Shown: positions 1 through 9,665, numbered from the stretch's first letter. The stretch is DNA of 64,000 nucleotides from Paraburkholderia polaris (GCF_012927345.1 NZ_JABBGJ010000031.1:1-64000), one strand, 5' to 3'. Translations and numbers: made by a program. Notes: generated by a model from the letters alone, not told the origin.

Positions 1-438
1 CGCAGCCTCACGGGTAGCAAAACCGGCCTGCTGCCGGGGGCCGGACTTTTTGCAAGGAACAACATGACGATCGCTGTCGATCCGCGTACGGACGAGTTAT
101 TCGTCTACAACCAGACCGCGGACGTGACGCAGATCCAGGTGAGCGTTTTCGCCGCCAAGGCGAACGGCGACGTGCCGCCGGTACGGACAATCAGCGGTCC
201 AGCCACGGGAATCACTGGCTCTGGCTTGCCGGGAAACAAGATCGCCATCTCCTCGGACGGGCGGCTCCTTGATGCCGAGCCGAACCTGCGCATTCTCGCG
301 TTCGCGCCGGGAGCAAGGGGGAATGTGGCGCCGTCTCAGGTCATCGAGGACTCCACCCCCGGTCCAGTCACCCTGGGCGGGATCGCGGTCCGGTCGAGAG
401 GAGGCCGGCAACATGATGGAAATGACGATGATCAATGA
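1..438 (+). CDS. C-terminal part of a beta-propeller-like protein (start outside window)
   Basis: The reading frame is open from base 1, so the first ATG at 64 is probably internal and the gene begins before the window. About 145 codons are visible. The sequence alternates short hydrophobic strands with Gly/Pro turns and contains phrases such as ITVDP-like IAVDPRTDELFVYN and IAISSDGRLLDAEP, which resemble blades of NHL/SMP-30-type propellers. The last 15 residues turn Gly/Arg/Asp-rich after a SRGGRQ stretch, which may mean the natural C-terminus was altered. Function cannot be stated. A cell-surface or periplasmic repeat protein is the best guess. Confidence 0.5.
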   Translation, partial: RSLTGSKTGLLPGAGLFARNNMTIAVDPRTDELFVYNQTADVTQIQVSVFAAKANGDVPPVRTISGPATGITGSGLPGNKIAISSDGRLLDAEPNLRILAFAPGARGNVAPSQVIEDSTPGPVTLGGIAVRSRGGRQHDGNDDDQ

Positions 439-1138
439 AACGGACGAAGCTGGTGGCAAATAATCCGATCAAACTTAGGCCTCTAGCAACCAACGGCCGC
501 TTTGGGTAAATCTGAAGGTCTGTTCAGGGTCGCAAGTACTCATCCGGTTGCGGTGAGACCGGTCATTCGCGTCCGCCGACGCGCGAATGACAGGAAAGCG
601 ATCCGTAGCCGCTTGACCAACGCCGATACTCGAATGACGGCAATGGCCGAACCGCAGCCCTTCCGTCGAATAGGACGCGCCTTAGGAAAACGCAAACGAC
701 AGGCGCCCTACCCCGGCCCGTTTGCCACGGTATCGCCACCACGCAATTGCCGCGATAATCCATCTCGCCACATCTGTTACCCGAGAATTGGGTGGCTCGC
801 GGCCGCCCCCTTCAAGCCTCGAAGGCCCTAGATCGGGCCGTACCTTGCCGCTCGTCTAGCCATCGAACGGTGCTTACCAGGAGCGGCAGCACACGGACAC
901 ATTGCCTTCGTTCGGACCAACGTCGCTACCCGTCCGCTGAAGAATCGAACCGGCCGGAAACTTTTGATGCCCCCTCTCCCGGGGCGGGGCCGACGAATGA
1001 CTGGTTCGGCACGGGCTGTCAAGATGCGCACCGCCCCATCGAAGCGTTTGTGGCGAAAACACACACCGCATTTTTTGATCTGAATACCCGCAAACGATTG
1101 CTTATACTCTGTGCACCTCTTTCTCCGAGGCGCATCGT
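439..1138. other. Intergenic stretch without a convincing gene
   Basis: Several open frames cross this stretch on both strands, but none has a ribosome binding site, a recognisable domain or coding-like composition (they are Arg/Pro-rich, typical of shadow frames in GC-rich DNA). It may hold decayed coding sequence. The last 30 bases carry the GAGG ribosome binding site of the next gene. Confidence 0.5.
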
Positions 1139-1813
1139 ATGCGGCATGAATGGCTTGAATATCTCCAGCGACTCGACTGGAACACTCCGATGATTTTGGC
1201 GCTGGCGTCAGGGGCGGTCGGCTCTGTCATAACGCTCGCGTGGATCTCAGCAAGGGACGCCAAGGAGCGCAAGCGTCAACGACGCGAGACTGCATTGAAC
1301 CTTGCGTTATCGCTGGAAAGCTACGCTCGAACCTGTCGAACAATGATGCATAAGGCCGCTTGGGCAACAGCGGAGTCCACCAGCCCTATCAGCCGCGATG
1401 CCAGCAAGGGCGTCGCCGTCCCGGCCTTTGCCTATCCGGACAAGGTTCAGTGGCACGTCCTGAGCCGCAAAGTTATCTCCGAGCTGCGCGAATACCCGGC
1501 TACGGTGCATGCCGCTCGGGAGTATGTGGAAGCGTTCCGCGAATTCGGTGAGCCGATCGACCTTTGTGGCCAGGTTGAATACGAATGTGCTAAGGCTGCG
1601 ATGGCAGCGTTAGCACTTGCCCGGACCACGCGCCGGCGGCACGGAGGCGCGACGTGGAAACCGGGCGCCAAGGATTCAGCCATGGAGCGCGAACTGTCCG
1701 ACTTCATCGCGAGCGCTGAAGAAAAGCGCAAGGCGTCGCTCGAGCATCGAATGGAGTCCACAGTTGGTCGGCGAGCTGATGCGCAACCGTTCAAACAGGC
1801 GCTAAGCGCCTGA
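1139..1813 (+). CDS. Single-span membrane protein of unknown function
   Basis: Predicted protein of 224 residues. ATG 1139 is preceded by GAGG at a good distance. One hydrophobic segment lies at about residues 18-36 (PMILALASGAVGSVITLAWI), followed at once by a very basic stretch (KERKRQRRE), so the long C-terminal part should be cytoplasmic. The remainder is mostly helical and charged, with no motif I recognise. It stands alone, with gaps of several hundred bases on both sides. Probably a real accessory gene; no function is assigned. Confidence 0.6.
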   Translation: MRHEWLEYLQRLDWNTPMILALASGAVGSVITLAWISARDAKERKRQRRETALNLALSLESYARTCRTMMHKAAWATAESTSPISRDASKGVAVPAFAYPDKVQWHVLSRKVISELREYPATVHAAREYVEAFREFGEPIDLCGQVEYECAKAAMAALALARTTRRRHGGATWKPGAKDSAMERELSDFIASAEEKRKASLEHRMESTVGRRADAQPFKQALSA

Positions 1814-2764
1814 GGCCTAGACGAGACAAGCGGATATCACTCTGTCAGGCGTTTCACGGCCCTGAACTGCCCTTCTTGCAGTCGTCACGTCACCGGCCGC
1901 TTCCTCGGTCTTACGGACATTAGTGTCGACGACCGTCCTACGACATGTCTTTGATCCGCTATACGACGAACTGGTCTTCCACGCTTCCTCGTAGTCAGCG
2001 TTGATAGCCGAGTTTCAGCGCGCCGTCATGGCAAGGATGTCTTGTGCGTTGGTACGCGGACCAGAGGGTGGCGCTCTCCGAGATGACGAACACTGGCTCG
2101 GTGACCCGGCAGGCAGCCCTTCCCCATTAGCACTAGCTGAAAGTCATGGCTGGAGGCAACGTGTGCGCCTCCAGCGCCCTGCTCGGCAATCCCCTCATCG
2201 CGCGTTGCGCGCCTTTACTTCCAGGCACCGAAGACGCCACCGGCGATTTATCCGGTGCGGTTAGACCACCGCTCCATGTGGCGCCAGTTTCCGGGTCTCG
2301 GCAATTTGTCTGTAGATTGCCTCTCGCAACGGCAGCCGAGTCCGTCCTGACATTGGCCGCCGCCCGAGGTCTCGGATTGGAGGCGATCGGTATCGTTCGG
2401 ATACCTACCGATGAAATTCACGAACCACATTACACTGGGTTTTGACCGGTTCTGGTGGGATGCGAATGGCGACCGGGGCGCTTCGACCGCTGCACCGTCT
2501 TACTGCCCGATGTATTGGTGCCGGATGGCGTGCAGGCAGAGCATCTGGAGGTGTATAGCGCGGCGCTACTACTCAGCGGTGGCATAAAACAGATGCTTGT
2601 TGCGATCGGCAAATCAGCGAAAAGAGACCAGAAAAAAGGCCTGTTCGTGACACAAACGCGCGCATATGACCGATAGAATTTCGTCCTATACACACGTGAC
2701 GCACTGTCGCGCGTTCGATATCTGTCAGATCACTTTCTCACATCGGATTTCCGGTTAATTCAGC
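1814..2764. other. Intergenic stretch, possible gene remnants
   Basis: Nearly 950 bases without a gene I would defend. Plus-strand frames at 2146-2445 and 2411-2590 give short proteins without known motifs. The mix of short frames suggests decayed sequence next to the transposase-like gene that follows. Confidence 0.4.
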
Positions 2765-3493
2765 ATGACACGGCTTGCACGGCACTACGTCCCAGAACAA
2801 CCGCAGCACGTTATCTTGCAGGGGCTCACGGGGCCCACATTCCTGGACGAAGGAGACTACCTGTACTTCCTCGCCTGCCTGGCAGACGCAGCGCGCGTCG
2901 CCGATCTGGCAGTCCACGCATGGGTACTCATGCCTGACGCGATACAGTTCCTCGTTACTCCTTCATACGAGTCAAGCGTGGCCGTGGCGATGCAGGCGAT
3001 CGGCCGTCGCTATGTCGAGACCTTCAACCGCCGCCATGGACGCCGCGGTACGGTGTGGCGTGGCGGGTACCGGGCGACAGTGATTGAGCCCGATCGGTAT
3101 TTCCTGCTCGCGAGCCAGGTCATCGATCATGCGCCAGTGCGCAACCGCCTTGTAGCCGAGCCGGGAAACTACCAGTGGTCTAGCTACACGCACCACATCG
3201 GGCTGCGTGTCGATAACTTCATCAAGGACCATCCACTCTACCGGGCGCTCGGCAATACGCCGTTCGAGCGCCACCAGGCTTACCGCGATTTGGGCGTACA
3301 GCCTATTGACGAACGCGAGGTCAATAACCTGATGCAGTCGACGCTCAAGGGCTGGGTGCTCGGAAGCGCCGCGTATTGCGAGTGGGCGGCGCAGACAGCC
3401 AACCGGCGTTTGATGCCTCTGCTGCTGCGCGACCGGCCGCCCCGAGGCTCGCACGACACGCGCCCTCGCACACGTGCGCTAACCAAAAGATAA
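2765..3493 (+). CDS. RAYT-like protein (IS200-fold Y1 transposase family) with altered HUH motif
   Basis: Predicted 242 residues, the usual size for REP-associated tyrosine transposases, which bind and cut palindromic REP sequences. Family hallmarks are present: HVILQG near the N-terminus, HAWVLMP at about residue 55, IGRRYVETFNRRHGRRGTVW, YRATVIEPDRYFLL, then a D-H-A-P-V-R-N-R-L-V block followed by YQWSSY. The catalytic His-hydrophobic-His, normally in MPNHVHLL, reads MPDAIQFL here, so both metal-binding histidines are missing. The protein may still bind DNA but should not cut it by the family mechanism. A perfect hairpin follows the stop codon. The Arg-rich tail after residue 220 is not part of the family core. 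Confidence 0.8.
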   Translation: MTRLARHYVPEQPQHVILQGLTGPTFLDEGDYLYFLACLADAARVADLAVHAWVLMPDAIQFLVTPSYESSVAVAMQAIGRRYVETFNRRHGRRGTVWRGGYRATVIEPDRYFLLASQVIDHAPVRNRLVAEPGNYQWSSYTHHIGLRVDNFIKDHPLYRALGNTPFERHQAYRDLGVQPIDEREVNNLMQSTLKGWVLGSAAYCEWAAQTANRRLMPLLLRDRPPRGSHDTRPRTRALTKR

Positions 3494-3518
3494 ACAAGCA
3501 AGGAAACCTTGCTTGTTT
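3492..3518 (+). terminator. Perfect hairpin after the RAYT-like gene
   Basis: A 12-bp perfect stem (AAACAAGCAAGG / CCTTGCTTGTTT) with a 3-nt loop overlaps the stop codon region. The downstream arm ends in TTT, so it can act as an intrinsic terminator in either direction; a short palindrome next to a RAYT could also be a relic of a REP-type target. Confidence 0.6.
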
Positions 3519-3536
3519 GAGAGGTGCTACGTCAGG

Positions 3537-3722
3537 TCAAAGCGTTTCAATCCGCCCGGCCGCGGTCCCGAAACCACCCTGCCCATCGCGTTCATCGTCG
3601 AACGCGGTGGCCGTACGGGAATACGCGGTCACGTCGACCGGTCTGTCCTTTTGCCCGAGCCGAACTCGAATATCCTCATTCTCGGGGTCGAAGAGTTCAT
3701 GGCAGTGAAGGCATTCCTGCAT
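3537..3722 (-). CDS. Possible small CxxC protein
   Basis: A 61-residue frame starting MQECLHCHELFDPENED has a CxxC pair and an acidic N-terminal half, which looks more protein-like than the competing plus-strand frames here. No ribosome binding site stands out and no family is recognised. Treat it as tentative; the overlapping plus-strand frames at 3376-3731 are equally long but Pro/Arg-rich. Confidence 0.25.
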   Translation of the reverse strand: MQECLHCHELFDPENEDIRVRLGQKDRPVDVTAYSRTATAFDDERDGQGGFGTAAGRIETL

Positions 3723-3913
3723 GGTGACTGAGCGTGCCGCCGCACTTCCTGTTTTTGTCGTTTTCCGTACCACGTTGAGACAAACTACTGGGCCATCGAA
3801 CATCGAACTACCGCAGCCGACATAAAGCAGCCATTCGAGTGGCCGCGCATTCAGTCGATCCGATGACCGGACATGGCCGGACAGTGTCCCCTTACTGTCC
3901 GGCCGATCGTGGC

Positions 3914-4540
3914 TTAAGCCTCCGTCTGCTCTGCCATCTCGAGCGCATCGTCGACCTCGATGCCCAGATATCGCACTGTACTTTCCAATTTCGCGTGGCC
4001 AAGTAGTAGCTGTACCGCCCGCAAGTTTTTCGTGCGGCGGTAAATTAGCGACGCTTTGGTTCGCCGCATGGTGTGCGTCCCGTATGCCGTATCGTCAAGC
4101 CCGATCGACCCTATCCAGCGATGCACCAGGCGGGCGTATTGACGCGTCGAAAGGTGCGGCGATCCGTGAATGCGACTCGGGAACAGAAAATCGGAAGGCG
4201 ACAGTCTCGCTAACTTGATCCAGGCTTCCGCGCTATCTCGGGTTAGCTCGGTGATTTCGAACTGAACCGGCCGTTGCGTCTTCTGCTGCGTGACCGTTGC
4301 CCGTGAAGCAACGCGCTGACCAAGGCAGATATCACGCACTCGCAGCTTGGTCAGATCGCACGCTCTCAACTTGCTGTCGATGGCCAGATTGAACATCGCA
4401 AGATCGCGCGTTCTTGCCGCCAGTTGCAGACGGATCCGGATCGCCCAGATTTCTTTCAGTTTCAGCGGTGGCTTCTGCCCCGTCAACTTGCCTTTATTCC
4501 AGGGCACACGCGCTGCACTGAGAACGGTAGTCGCGTCCAT
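3914..4540 (-). CDS. Tyrosine recombinase, catalytic-domain-only (integrase family)
   Basis: Predicted 208 residues. The set of active-site residues is visible in order: Arg in SKLRACDLTKLR (about 56), Lys in TVTQQKTQRPV (about 86), His-x-x-Arg in GTHTMRRTKASL (about 156), His in LLLGHAKLES (about 181) and Tyr in STVRYLGIEVDDA (about 190). The enzyme breaks and rejoins DNA at specific sites through a 3'-phosphotyrosine link. It lacks the usual SAM-like core-binding domain, so its size matches FimB/FimE-type or plasmid-borne short recombinases and not phage integrases of about 400 residues. No att-like direct repeats were found by eye. Role (inversion, dimer resolution or integration) is open. 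Confidence 0.85.
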   Translation of the reverse strand: MDATTVLSAARVPWNKGKLTGQKPPLKLKEIWAIRIRLQLAARTRDLAMFNLAIDSKLRACDLTKLRVRDICLGQRVASRATVTQQKTQRPVQFEITELTRDSAEAWIKLARLSPSDFLFPSRIHGSPHLSTRQYARLVHRWIGSIGLDDTAYGTHTMRRTKASLIYRRTKNLRAVQLLLGHAKLESTVRYLGIEVDDALEMAEQTEA

Positions 4541-4923
4541 GACAATCTCCTTTCAAGTGAAGGGAGTGCCAGTCTGCGCCGATCACCGGGGACGATAACC
4601 GACCCAACTCAGCCGTTCAACCCAGCGCAGCCTCGACGGCCGCTATCAGCGGTACAGCGGCCATCCGCCAGGGCAAGTCGAACAACTGGCGATCGAAAGC
4701 GGGCGATCGCCGTCCCACCGGCGAGTTGGCCCATCAACCACTTCCAGGTCAACAAGCCTGTTCTACACAGTGTCATTGCGCACCGACTTTCGCAAACTCG
4801 GTTGGACGCGACGCGCTGCGTTATTACCTCCTGATTCTTATCAGATCGTCCGGCATGCTGGGTAGCCGTCTGCCGGCTTGACTTCGGCAACTGATCGTTG
4901 GCCCTGTTCGACCCAAGCGCGGA
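4541..4923. other. Intergenic stretch
   Basis: This gap lies upstream of the recombinase and after the stop of the NHL-repeat gene. I see no supported gene or strong hairpin in it. Confidence 0.4.
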
Positions 4924-6072
4924 TCAAGCGTGCAGAATCAGCTTCTGCACGCGCCAGTTCAGCAGTTCGGCGACGAACAGCACATTCTCCGACGGGCACG
5001 CCATCTGATGAATCCAGCCGAATTGCTTCGGCTGCTTGCCTGATTTGCCGAGCATGCCGAGCAGCTTGCCGTCGAGCGTCATCTTGTAGATACGGCCCGG
5101 AAAAGCGTCGGCGCTATAGAGCACCTGATTCGGTCCGGGCGAGATGCAGATGGCCCACGGCGAGCCTGGCGCAAACGTGCCGGCCGCGATTGCCGCTTCA
5201 TCCGGCATGTTGCCGATCGCCGGACGTGCATCGGGCGGCACGGGAACGTCGATCGTTAGTTGCCGCTGGAAATTACCTTCCGTGTCGAACACCTGAATGC
5301 GCCGGTTGCTGCGGTCCGCGACATAGATGTTGTCGTGCGCATCGAGCGCGATGCTATGCGGCGTATGAAACCGCCCCGGGCCGGTGCCGCGGTCACCCCA
5401 AGACTTGATCCAGTTGCCGTCGCGATCGACTTTCGCGACGCGCGAGTTGATATAGCCATCGCTGATGTACGTATTGCCTGCGACGTCCCACGCGACGTCG
5501 GTCACCTGGCGGAAGCGGCCGGGCTCGGCGGGCAGCGGCGGGTTCGGGTGCTTTAGCGGGCCGGTGTCTTCGTCGGCGGCTTCCTGCTTGCGGCCGAACA
5601 CCATTGCGACGCGTCCATCTGGCGTGAACTTGATCACCATGTCGGAGCCTTTGTCCGTCACCCAGATGTTGTCCTGCCGGTCTATCTTGACCGTATGCGC
5701 GAACGACCATGCATACAGGTTGTGTCCTATCTCGCGGATGAAGCGTCCGTCGGGCGCGAACTCCAGAAGTTGTGCCGCAGCCGCGCCATAGGCTGGCCCA
5801 TTCGTGTTGCCGCGTGACAGCACGAAGATGTGCCCATGCGAGTTGAGCGCGACACCGGAGCATTCGCCGAGATACGTGTCTTTAGGCAAATGAACGGGAT
5901 CGGCAATCGAGTCGTAAGCAATCGACGGCACCGGTTGTGCGTCCGCGAAAGCCGGCGGCATCACGAGTCCGGCAGCGGTGCCGGCAATAAGGCTCATGAA
6001 AGTACGGCGACTCATTGCCCTATGCTCGGCGCTGCCACAGCACGGGCAAAACGGCCCATATTGCTCGCTCAT
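4924..6072 (-). CDS. Tat-exported NHL-repeat (six-bladed beta-propeller) protein
   Basis: Predicted 382 residues. The start at 6072 has AGGAGA upstream. Residues 20-43 form a twin-arginine signal (SRRTFMSLIAGTAAG...PPAFA), so the folded protein should go to the periplasm. An unusual extra N-terminal segment with FCPCCGS precedes it, a possible metal or redox site. The body shows NHL-type repeats: GVALNSHGHIFVLSR, KIDRQDNIWVTDKGSDMVIKF, DVAWDVAGNTYISDGYINSRV, SIALDAHDNIYVADRSNRRIQVF, which matches proteins annotated as peptidyl-alpha-hydroxyglycine alpha-amidating lyase family. True lyase activity is doubtful in bacteria; a periplasmic sugar or ligand-binding propeller is possible. It stands alone. 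Confidence 0.75.
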   Translation of the reverse strand: MSEQYGPFCPCCGSAEHRAMSRRTFMSLIAGTAAGLVMPPAFADAQPVPSIAYDSIADPVHLPKDTYLGECSGVALNSHGHIFVLSRGNTNGPAYGAAAAQLLEFAPDGRFIREIGHNLYAWSFAHTVKIDRQDNIWVTDKGSDMVIKFTPDGRVAMVFGRKQEAADEDTGPLKHPNPPLPAEPGRFRQVTDVAWDVAGNTYISDGYINSRVAKVDRDGNWIKSWGDRGTGPGRFHTPHSIALDAHDNIYVADRSNRRIQVFDTEGNFQRQLTIDVPVPPDARPAIGNMPDEAAIAAGTFAPGSPWAICISPGPNQVLYSADAFPGRIYKMTLDGKLLGMLGKSGKQPKQFGWIHQMACPSENVLFVAELLNWRVQKLILHA

Positions 6073-6458
6073 CCGGTGTCTCCTGTGTGGTGTGTCACGT
6101 ACTGCCTGGGACTAGCGTACTCAACGTACGGAACGTGCAGAGGCAATCGTAGTGCACAAAACGCTTAATAGCTAAGTCGCCTTTCGGGTCGCGGCCCGGC
6201 TGTGCGTTGAAGCTTGAGCGGTGACACCCGCACGCGGCCAAAAGGCGGCTTCCCCATGTGCACCGGACATCTGAGTGTCAGCTTTTGCGCAAAGCCTGGC
6301 GGCCGGAGTTGGCCGTGTTCGGGCGGATGCGTTGAGCGCATGCTGACCCGTCAACTGCCGTTCGCCGCGCGGCAGCGGTATCTCAAAAAGGTTCAATGGC
6401 CAAGCCTGACTTTTGTCCTCGTGTGCACCGTCGAGCTCGTACGGCCACTTGGGATCCG

Positions 6459-6493
6459 TAGCGAGCACCTTGTTATTGGTGTGCAAGGTGCTC
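6459..6493. promoter_or_regulatory. 12-bp inverted repeat upstream of nitronate monooxygenase
   Basis: GCGAGCACCTTG and CAAGGTGCTCGC are perfect inverted copies separated by 11 bases, about 80 bases before the gene start. There is no T-run, so it is more likely an operator than a terminator. The rest of the gap from 6073 holds no supported gene. Confidence 0.45.
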
Positions 6494-6572
6494 GCGCCGT
6501 GCCCGAAACGCGGTTCGCGACTATGCTGTATGGGCGATGTGAGGATTGAACTGGATCCACGGAGGGCCGACC

Positions 6573-7631
6573 ATGAACGCCAACGCAGCGCCTTTCTCGA
6601 CCACGCTGACCCGCTTGCTGGCCTGCCGTCATCCGATCATCTGCGCGGGCATGGGCGGTCCTGCGCGCGCGGAACTGGCCGCAGCGGTATCGAAGGCGGG
6701 CGGCTTCGGTCTGCTCGGCATGGTGAGGGAATCAGCCGCGACGATCAAGCAGGAGATCGCGGCGGTGCGTGCGGCGACCGACCAGCCTTTCGGCGTGAAC
6801 CTCATTCCAGGCGGCACGAAGCCCGAACTGCTCGATGCCGAACTCGACGCCTGCCTGCGGGCACGCGTTCCGGCGATGTGTTTCTTCTGGGACGTGTTTC
6901 CCGATGTCATCGAACGCGCGAAACAAGGCGGCGCGCTGGTGCTTTATCAGGTCGGCTCGCTCGACGATGCACTAGAGGCGGAGCGTGCTGGCGCGGACGC
7001 GATCATCGCGCAAGGCGTCGAAGCGGGCGGACATGTGAGAGGGAACGTGGGGCTGTTGACGCTGCTGCCCGAGATCGCGTCGCGCGTGCGCGTGCCGGTG
7101 GTGGCTTCGGGCGGAATTGCCAATGGCGCAGGTCTCGCGGCGGCGCTCGCGTTGGGCGCAGCCGGTGTGCATTGCGGGACAGCGTTTCTCGCGACGCACG
7201 AGTCGTACGCGCATGAGTATCACAAGCAACGCATCGTCGATGCCAGCGCGGGCGACACCGTTCATACGGACATCTACGCGATCAACTGGCCGGCTGGCTC
7301 GCCCGTGCGTGTGCTCGCTAACAGCGTGACCGACGAGGTACGTGATCATCCGTTCGGCAACGATCCGTATTCGTTGCCGGGCGAAGTGATCGCTGAAGAC
7401 GAATGGGGACCGATACCGAAGTACAGCACGGTCTCACCGTTGCGGAGCACTACGGGCGAGTTGGAAAAGATGGCGTTATATGCGGGTCAGTCCTCGGCAC
7501 TGGTTCATGCGCGTGAGTCGGCGGAAGAAGTCATCCAGCGGATATTGAGTGAGGCAGTCGGGACTCTTGATCGCTTGCAGGCTCAGCGCCTCCCCGCTCC
7601 GATCCGCCGCCGGGCGCAAGAAACGGATTGA
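6573..7631 (+). CDS. Nitronate monooxygenase (NMO, 2-nitropropane dioxygenase family)
   Basis: FMN-dependent enzyme of the TIM-barrel fold that oxidises nitronates such as propionate-3-nitronate. The start is ATG 6573, preceded by GGAGGG; the upstream TTG at 6546 lacks a site. The product has 352 residues. Family signatures: PIICAGMGG at about 22, GGFGLLGM at about 43, FGVNLIPGG, AQGVEAGGHVRG (with the usual catalytic-region His) at about 156, and the FMN-phosphate region VVASGGIANGAGLAAALALG followed by GVHCGTAFLAT. Length and motif order are those of a complete gene. Its likely role is detoxification of alkyl nitronates. A 12-bp inverted repeat lies upstream. Confidence 0.88.
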   Translation: MNANAAPFSTTLTRLLACRHPIICAGMGGPARAELAAAVSKAGGFGLLGMVRESAATIKQEIAAVRAATDQPFGVNLIPGGTKPELLDAELDACLRARVPAMCFFWDVFPDVIERAKQGGALVLYQVGSLDDALEAERAGADAIIAQGVEAGGHVRGNVGLLTLLPEIASRVRVPVVASGGIANGAGLAAALALGAAGVHCGTAFLATHESYAHEYHKQRIVDASAGDTVHTDIYAINWPAGSPVRVLANSVTDEVRDHPFGNDPYSLPGEVIAEDEWGPIPKYSTVSPLRSTTGELEKMALYAGQSSALVHARESAEEVIQRILSEAVGTLDRLQAQRLPAPIRRRAQETD

Positions 7632-8015
7632 CCGGTCCTGCGCGCCTCCTGCGCGTTGCGCGTTGACCGGAACGCTCCAACCGATGGGCCCGCCGCTATG
7701 ACGCCATCTGCGATTCGAATAACTATTGCCGGGTAGAGGGACTTTCGAACGTCCGCCTGCCAGAACCAGAGAACGGTGCTTCACGGCCGAACCCCTAAGT
7801 TCGTCCGCGCCTCAGGGGCCAGCCCCTTTGCCGGCCGCGAATTTCCGTAGCCGACCCTAAGCCGTCAATTGGTCAGAGTTCTGCCGAATGCCCGGTGTCG
7901 AACGTGCAACTGCCGTTCGCACATGACACCGCAAAACTACTGTGCTCCTCGTGATGTTCGATCGCGTCAAGCAGCGAATGGCACTCTGGTTTACGGAGCC
8001 TCGCGCAATCTGTCC
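7632..8015. other. Intergenic stretch
   Basis: No supported gene. Short frames on both strands have no motif or ribosome binding site. Confidence 0.4.
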
Positions 8016-8575
8016 TCAGGCATGCGCTCTGAAGTGAAACTGCAGTCGGCCGTCCGCGAAAGGTAGGCTCGACAGGTCGTCTGTTCCGACCTCCTGCTGG
8101 ATCAGCAGGTTCAGCTTCGCGTTCATTTCCATCATGAGAGCGCCGTGCAGGTCAGATTGGGCCGCCAGGTTGTTCACCTTGCCCGGGTCGGTGTAAAGGT
8201 CGTATAGTTCGACGTCATTGTCGGCGAGCAGGTCCGCAAGCGTCGTCGGCTCGTTGAAGCGGGACAGCGCGAAATAGCGGCTGAAGCGGTATCGCCCGTC
8301 GAACACACTGCGAATTGCGCCACGTAACCTCAGGTCCGGCTGCAACGCAGCCGCACGACGATGCATCTCGGCTGGTGCGACGCCGCGCTCGCGCATCGTA
8401 TTGAACTCGGCGAGCATCCACTCGCTATCGTAGTAGAGCAGCATCGCGTAGTTAAAGAGCGCCGCCTCGCGGATGGCGTTGACGTCGGCGCGCTCGGGCT
8501 GCGAGAGCAGGTGGGCGAAGCTTGTTCCTTTGGCAGCGAGGCCGGTAATGCGGGCGTGTGCATCGGATGGCGCAC
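8016..8575 (-). pseudogene. 3' fragment of an arylsulfatase gene
   Basis: The minus-strand frame from about 8575 to the stop at 8016 gives the C-terminal 185 or so residues of a sulfatase: GLAAKGTSFAHLLSQPE, AIREAALFNYAMLLYYDSEWM, IRSVFDGRYRFSRYF, LYDLYTDPGKVNNLA. The catalytic N-terminal domain (with C-x-P-S-R) is gone. The frame continues upstream to 8741 but that part reads antisense through a DnaE2 fragment, so the homology stops near 8575. This is a truncated remnant, cut at the junction with the next feature. Confidence 0.75.
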
Positions 8576-8582
8576 CCGTCAA

Positions 8583-9665
8583 CGGCGGGCAATGGCTGCG
8601 TGGAAAAAGAAAGGTGGGCTCGAAAAGTACTATGAGCGAATCGTGAACGGCATGCTCGAGCGCGGCTACGATCGCGCATTCGCTGACAGCATTTTCGAAC
8701 AGATCAAGGGGTTCGGCGAGTATGGGTTTCCTGAGAGTCACGCGGCGAGCTTCGCGTTGATCGTGTACGCAAGCAGCTGGCTAAAGTGCCACGAACCTGA
8801 GGCGTTCCTTGCGGCCCTTCTCAACAGCCAGCCGATGGGCTTCTACTCCCCTTCGCAACTCGTCCAGGATGCCCAGAGACGCGGGGTCAGCGCGCTGCCC
8901 GTCGACGTGACGGTAAGTGGATGGGACTCGTCGCTCGTCAGCGAGACGGGCACAGCGCGGCCCGCCGTGCGGCTTGGGATGTCGCTGCTGCGGGGCATGA
9001 AGGATGGCGCCGCCGAGCGCATCGAGATCGCGCGCGCGGTCCGGCCGTTCTCGAATGTCAACGACCTCGCTCGCCGCGCTGAGCTCGATCGGAAGGATCT
9101 GCGCGTACTCGCGGAGGCCAATGCGCTGGCAGCGCTCGCTGGCAACCGCCGCGAAGCGCTTTGGCAGTCGATCGCGGCAGTCCCCGACCGTGACATGTTG
9201 GCCGCGGCCGCCGTCGAGGACGAGACGCCCGAGCTTGGTGTCCCGACAGAGGGGCACGAGATCGTCGCCGACTACCGCTCCACTGGGCTGACCCTTGGTC
9301 GGCACCCCCTCGCGCTGCTGCGCCCCCAACTGCTGGCGAACCGGCTGATGCCGGCGGCGACGCTGCGCACCTATCGCGACGGCAGACTCGCCCGTGGCTG
9401 CGGCCTCGTGACGGTGCGCCAGCGCCCCGGTACCGCGAACGGTGTGCTCTTCCTCACACTGGAGGACGAGACCGGCAATGTGAATGTGATCGTCTGGCAG
9501 AGCGTCTTTGAGAAGCAGCGCAAGGAAGCGTTGGGCGCGTCGCTACTCGGGGTCTATGGCACCTGGCAATGCTAGGGGGAAGTTCGTCATCTGATCGCAC
9601 AGCGGCTCGTCGACATGTCGCATCTGCTGGGTGACCTGCAGACGGCGAGCCGGGACTTTTGCTGA
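8583..9665 (+). pseudogene. dnaE2: 3' fragment of error-prone DNA polymerase dnaE2, with a nonsense mutation
   Basis: From about 8583 the plus strand encodes the C-terminal third of DnaE2, the alpha subunit-like polymerase of the ImuA-ImuB-DnaE2 mutasome: RRAMAAWKKKGGLEKY, GFGEYGFPESHAASFALIVY, WLKCHEPEAFLAALLNSQPMGFYSP. About 700 N-terminal residues, including the catalytic aspartates, are missing. Near the end GTWQ is followed by TGC TAG where relatives have Arg-Glu (CGC GAG), giving an in-frame stop at 9573. After it the frame continues GEVRHLIAQRL...TASRDFC to a natural stop at 9663. No imuA or imuB is nearby. Non-functional. Confidence 0.85.

Noticed and set aside
6172..6486. 104-residue minus-strand frame upstream of nitronate monooxygenase
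   Set aside because: No domain and no ribosome binding site, and it crosses the inverted repeat; judged non-coding.
8361..9575. A 404-residue protein on the plus strand
   Set aside because: The first 74 or so residues are antisense to the sulfatase fragment; only the part from about 8583 is DnaE2-like, and it is truncated.
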